Below are positions 60,647 to 64,000 of a stretch of 64,000 nt of DNA, one piece after another. The stretch lies in assembly GCA_033060915.1 (NCBI GenBank), contig CM065387.1:39226501-39290500 (forward strand), written 5' to 3'. The notes beneath the pieces were generated by a model. The model saw only the letters and a list, made by a program, of their open reading frames with translations, searched no databases and was not told where the DNA came from. This stretch comes from Euryodendron excelsum. Lineage: Eukaryota; Streptophyta; Magnoliopsida; Ericales; Pentaphylacaceae. The first letter of the stretch is position 1; each line of letters begins with the position of its first letter. Position numbers and translations under genes: made by a program.

Positions 60647-62689
60647 TCACCCAATACCACAAAGTGAAAATTTGTCAACATCCCACACATCGACGCATGC
60701 AACTTGTAAAGAGTTCAAACACACATAGGAATAGACAATGGTAACCCCTTTGATGAACTCAATAATAAAATATGTAAGCACACAAGGGTAAAAGGGGTCA
60801 TAAAATGTAGAAAATGCAAAATGATCATACACAAAAGTGCTAATGAAACTCATGCTATAAGGAAAATGACCGTCACCTTCTTTTTGTTGGTCGGCAATGG
60901 GAAGGATGATTGGCTCTAATGTTGGGGCATGGAGATCCAACGGCTCCGGAGGTATAAGACTAGGTGCTAGAGGTAGAAATGTATGGATCTCATGACCTAT
61001 AAATATGATAGGAATGACCTCTAGACCAACATCATCCTCTTTGACATGCACATCCCCAACATTTGAGAAACCAAAATCCTCACTCTTCTCTTCTTGTTTA
61101 GAGTCCTCAATCTCAAACTTCTCTCTCTCAAGTTGTCTGCCTAGGTGAAAGGTAGTTAGTTCAAAAAGCAGGGGTTCAAGCTTCAAAGGAGTTGTTATAC
61201 TAAGACTAAATTCTAGAGGTTTAAGGGTAGAGGTTGCTTGACCCTCTAACATGGTGGACACATTCTCTAAAATAACAACATCCACATTCACTTGATCATC
61301 CCCAACAACAAAAGGTTTAAGACCTTCATCAAAGGCAATTGTTCTCTCTAGAGGGTCCTCAATATGCTCTTCATCATTTGTGACCTTCTTGGACTTCTCT
61401 TCTCTCTCACTAGTTCCTTTATCACCCTCTTCCTCACTCTTGTCTTACTTGGAAACCTTAATCATAAACTCCTCTCTCTTGGGTTCCGCATCACTAGTGA
61501 GATGTTCAACAACTTCTTCACTCACCGTAAGAACTTCTTCCCTAGACTCACACTCTTGGGGAAAGGTGATATGTTCAATGATGTCCTCATTCTTAAGGGT
61601 AAAGATAGGATGGATTTGCTCAATTTAATGGAAGGTGAGATTGGACTCACTTGTAACCTTATTTGGCTCCTCTTTTCTCTTATTATCTTCCTTTCCCCTA
61701 GGCTCACTCTCCTTTTTCTGAGGGTCCTCAATCTTGGACTCCTCTTCACTCTCACTAGATTCTTCATCCTTAGAGACATTTTCAATAATGTCCTCACTTA
61801 CCTTAAGAACGTCTTCCTTAGACTCAAAGGCTTAAGGAAAGGAGGTTTGATCAATGGTGATGCTCTCATTCCCAAGGTTAGTGATAGGGTGGATGTGCTC
61901 AATTGGATGGACTTGCTCTTGGTGAAGAGTTAGATTGGACTCACTTCCAAGCATTTGTTCATGAGAATTAGGTTGAAGTTGAGTGAAAATCTCTTTCCCC
62001 TCTTGAACACCTAAGGTTTGCATTAATAGAGCCAATTGACCCTTAATATCATCAAGAAGTTGACCTTTGTGTTCAAGGCTTTTGTCTATCCTAGAGTTTA
62101 CACCATTTTGCATTTACATGAATGGTTGTAAAGCGTCCTCTAGTGTATCCTCAAGAATGAACTCTATTGTGCCATTGTGGGGAGAGGTGGGATAAACTTG
62201 TTCTTGGTGGGGATAAAAATTAGGATGGGATTCACTAAAGTTCTCATGATGAGGATAAATTGGTGGTGAAGCTTGGGAATGGTTAAAGGGTTCTTGATAG
62301 TGATAAAATAGAGGTAACACATGGTAATAGTCAAAGGGCTCTTGGTAAGATTGAGGTGAGTCGAGATAATGATGTGAATATATGCTCTCATGTCCCCTAC
62401 CAAGGTTGGATTGATTACACCACCCGAGATTGGGAGGTGGGCTAGGAGGCTCCCTTTGGCTATTGGCTTGAAGACACTCTTTAAAATACATGTTGGATGG
62501 TTCTTGGTTTCTCATTGCATTAGCTTGAATATAGTCTCTAAGAGACCAACATGGAGGGGCGTCTACACCACCATTCTCAATCCATTGAGAATAGTAGTTC
62601 ATTGTGCCTATGCCAACGTGGTGAGATGGTGATGTGTGTGAAAATGAGCCACCAAACATAATGAAGTGCACAATAGAAGATACATGCAA
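60647..62689 (-). pseudogene. Acidic accessory ORF in place of gag-pol
   Basis: A single frame of about 680 codons from the ATG at 62689 to the stop at 60647, broken by TAA at 62114, 61832, about 61625 and about 61447. The N-terminal 190 residues are aromatic and proline-rich with short repeats of the form YHYQEPFNHSQ. Then comes a helical segment (NSRIDKSLEHKGQLLDDIKGQLALLMQ, about 62100-62020). The middle part is acidic and holds two diverged copies of an approximately 80-residue unit (ESNLTLHQ...HPI...NE.I / ESNLTFH...HPI...NEDI). The C-terminus is hydrophobic and ends KFSLCGIG. I recognise no family. It occupies the whole coding space of a gag-pol-less element. Confidence 0.6.
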
Positions 62690-63194
62690 TGTACAAACAA
62701 ATTGGTAATCCGCGCCTCAACAAATCAATTCACAATTCCCTTCCACCAATTTGCCTTCCGAACCCTCCAATCTCCACATAAATGTACCCCTAATTCGCAA
62801 TTCAATTCAATTCAAACCAACCAAAACCTCCAATCTCCTTAGGCAATAGCAATACCACCAATAAGCAAATAGTACACAAGCCTATCCACCAATTACTATC
62901 CACCAATTGAGTTCTCAATGCAATGAAAAATTCTACACTAATCAAACAAAAATAATCCTAAAATAAAAGAGAAAATCAAAAATCAAAATCTATCATGCTA
63001 TCACACAAAATAGTGGAACGAAGTTACCTATGGCCTTAGCCGAAGATTTTTCCATCGAGGGTGAGTGATCAACTCCCACCTGTTTAGTTTTCTTGTGCTT
63101 CTTTATTTGCTGTTTTTTTGTGTTTTTTTTTCTATGCAATTCGCCAAGTGCTTCTCCAATCCACATCTTATTGGTGTTCGCCTTATGCTTTCGA
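62690..63194 (-). other. Leader between primer site and accessory ORF
   Basis: About 500 bp without supported coding, with T-runs near 63111-63131. It separates the primer site from the ATG of the accessory ORF. Confidence 0.5.
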
Positions 63195-63212
63195 TCCCCG
63201 GCAACGGTGCCA
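63195..63212 (-). other. Primer binding site, tRNA-Asp type
   Basis: On the minus strand TGGCACCGTTGCCGGGGA lies five bases after the 5' LTR end. It is one base different from the site at 28995-29012 and characteristic of Athila-type elements. Confidence 0.85.
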
Positions 63213-63217
63213 AAACT

Positions 63218-64000
63218 TGATTCGCTCTCCCAAATACACGTTGAGATGGAGCTTTCCTCGCAAGAGCACGGGTGTCAATCGAAGTAAAACCGGCGAAGCC
63301 CGGTATCATTCTCTCCCAAGGACCGAGCCCAATATAGGCGTGGCACAAAGTGAAACCAACACAAACGGGAAGAATTAGCGAGCTACTTAACAAATCGGAA
63401 CTATACTAAAAATGAGACCGAAAATTGTTTGGTTGGAGGTATGTTGTAAACTACTTGAACTATGCTAATTACACCTAGAATTGAAAGTAATTACGCTAAA
63501 TTGGTAACAATTGATAAAAGGGGATTGGATACAATTGATCAAATCTACCAATTCTCTACAAGTGTCTCAATGGGGGGTTTTATAACTCAAATTAAGGATT
63601 CACTCCGCGGAATCTTAATTCGGAAGATTTAGACTATATAAATTGGGATTCATGCTCAATTGGTTGTAATTAATAATCAATTGCTAGGAATCTTAGGTTC
63701 AAATCATAATTTGTGCAATGCCTATACCAATCAATGAGTTGTGCATAGAAATTACCAAACGTGATTATGAATCTAAGTTTTCTTAAGAATTACAACACAA
63801 TTGAGATGAATTTGAAGAATTCAAGAGATGAAACATTGAAGTGTATATACCTCCATTGAAGACCTTGAAGATTCTTGGTAGATCTTCACAATTGCATCCA
63901 AGGAAGAGTCTAGCTACTTGATTCCATAAGACTAAGCAAGAGTGATTGAAGATTTCTCATTGAATTAAGAAGAAATGAGTGTTTGTTTACAAGGAAAATA
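63218..64000 (-). repeat. 5' LTR, partial (continues beyond the window)
   Basis: The first 783 bp on + match 49295-50077 with no gap and about 16 substitutions by my count. The remaining half, including the palindrome array region, lies outside the window. Confidence 0.9.

Larger units (their letters stand above)
49295..64000 (-). mobile_element. Non-autonomous Athila-like Ty3 element carrying a pararetrovirus in its 3' LTR
   Basis: On the minus strand: 5' LTR (64000-63218, running off the window), tRNA-Asp-type primer site (63212-63195), leader, a long acidic ORF pseudogene (62689-60647), about 2.1 kb of non-coding sequence, polypurine tract at 58496-58510 and 3' LTR (58495-49295), which contains the viral insertion 50442-58138. 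There is no gag, protease, reverse transcriptase or integrase. The visible LTR parts (783 bp) align without a gap and with about 16 substitutions by my count, a rather young insertion compared with the others here. Confidence 0.85.

Noticed and set aside
61364..61933. 189-codon plus-strand frame opposite the acidic ORF
   Set aside because: A leucine- and phenylalanine-rich shadow of the E/K-rich minus-strand frame. The minus frame continues the upstream reading and has the internal repeat.

Overview
This window is a stretch of plant nuclear DNA, AT-rich and made almost entirely of repeats. It carries Ty3-type and Ty1-copia-type LTR retrotransposons, an L1-type LINE fragment and an endogenous plant pararetrovirus. 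The retroelements use plant-type primer sites (initiator tRNA-Met for copia, a tRNA-Asp-like site for the Athila-like elements), and the organism is very probably a dicot. No species can be named from the sequence. All recognisable element genes are interrupted by stops or frameshifts. The only host coding sequence I can name is one short tetraspanin-like exon. Layout: 1-2196 unassigned, possibly the 5' part of a minus-strand host gene. 2197-19142 is a long Tat/Ogre-like Ty3 element on + that has gag but no pol and carries an antisense captured ORF; its 5' LTR is truncated. 19143-19952 has MITE-like sequence. 19953-25837 is a copia element with two LTRs and gag only. 25838-27628 has nothing recognisable. 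27629-36233 is an Athila-like + strand element (5' LTR and gag) broken by a minus-strand solo LTR (30374-35961), which is itself broken by a second solo LTR (30955-34909). 36234-37436 is another LTR scrap. 37437-39842 is a LINE. 39843-45842 is the 3' half of a minus-strand Athila-like element. 45843-49294 is host-like, with a duplicated exon-like unit and a tetraspanin-like first exon. 49295-64000 is a minus-strand Ty3 element whose 3' LTR contains a 7.7-kb caulimovirid.

The layering gives a relative history. The youngest part is on the right. The LTR pair 49295-50077 / 63218-64000 aligns without gaps and with about 16 differences counted by eye. That element landed inside the tetraspanin-like reading frame, and the pararetrovirus later landed inside its LTR, so the virus copy is younger than that transposition. 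The viral copy keeps the order movement protein, capsid/zinc knuckle, protease, reverse transcriptase, RNase H in what was one long ORF, followed by a second ORF, which fits the Florendovirus group. It is opened almost exactly at the tRNA-Met primer site and is flanked on both sides by GTACGTAC.

The most unusual recurring signal is in the LTRs. Several related Athila-like LTRs carry, at a comparable place, an array of short CpG-containing palindromes whose sequence differs by copy: TTCGAA-type, GATCGATC-type and CGTACGTACG-type. The pararetrovirus is inserted in one of these arrays. Two of the Ty3 elements have replaced or supplemented gag-pol with extra ORFs: an antisense plant-mobile-domain-like ORF at 10.85-12.69 kb and an acidic repeat ORF at 60.6-62.7 kb. 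A third has a post-integrase ORF at 42.96-44.21 kb.
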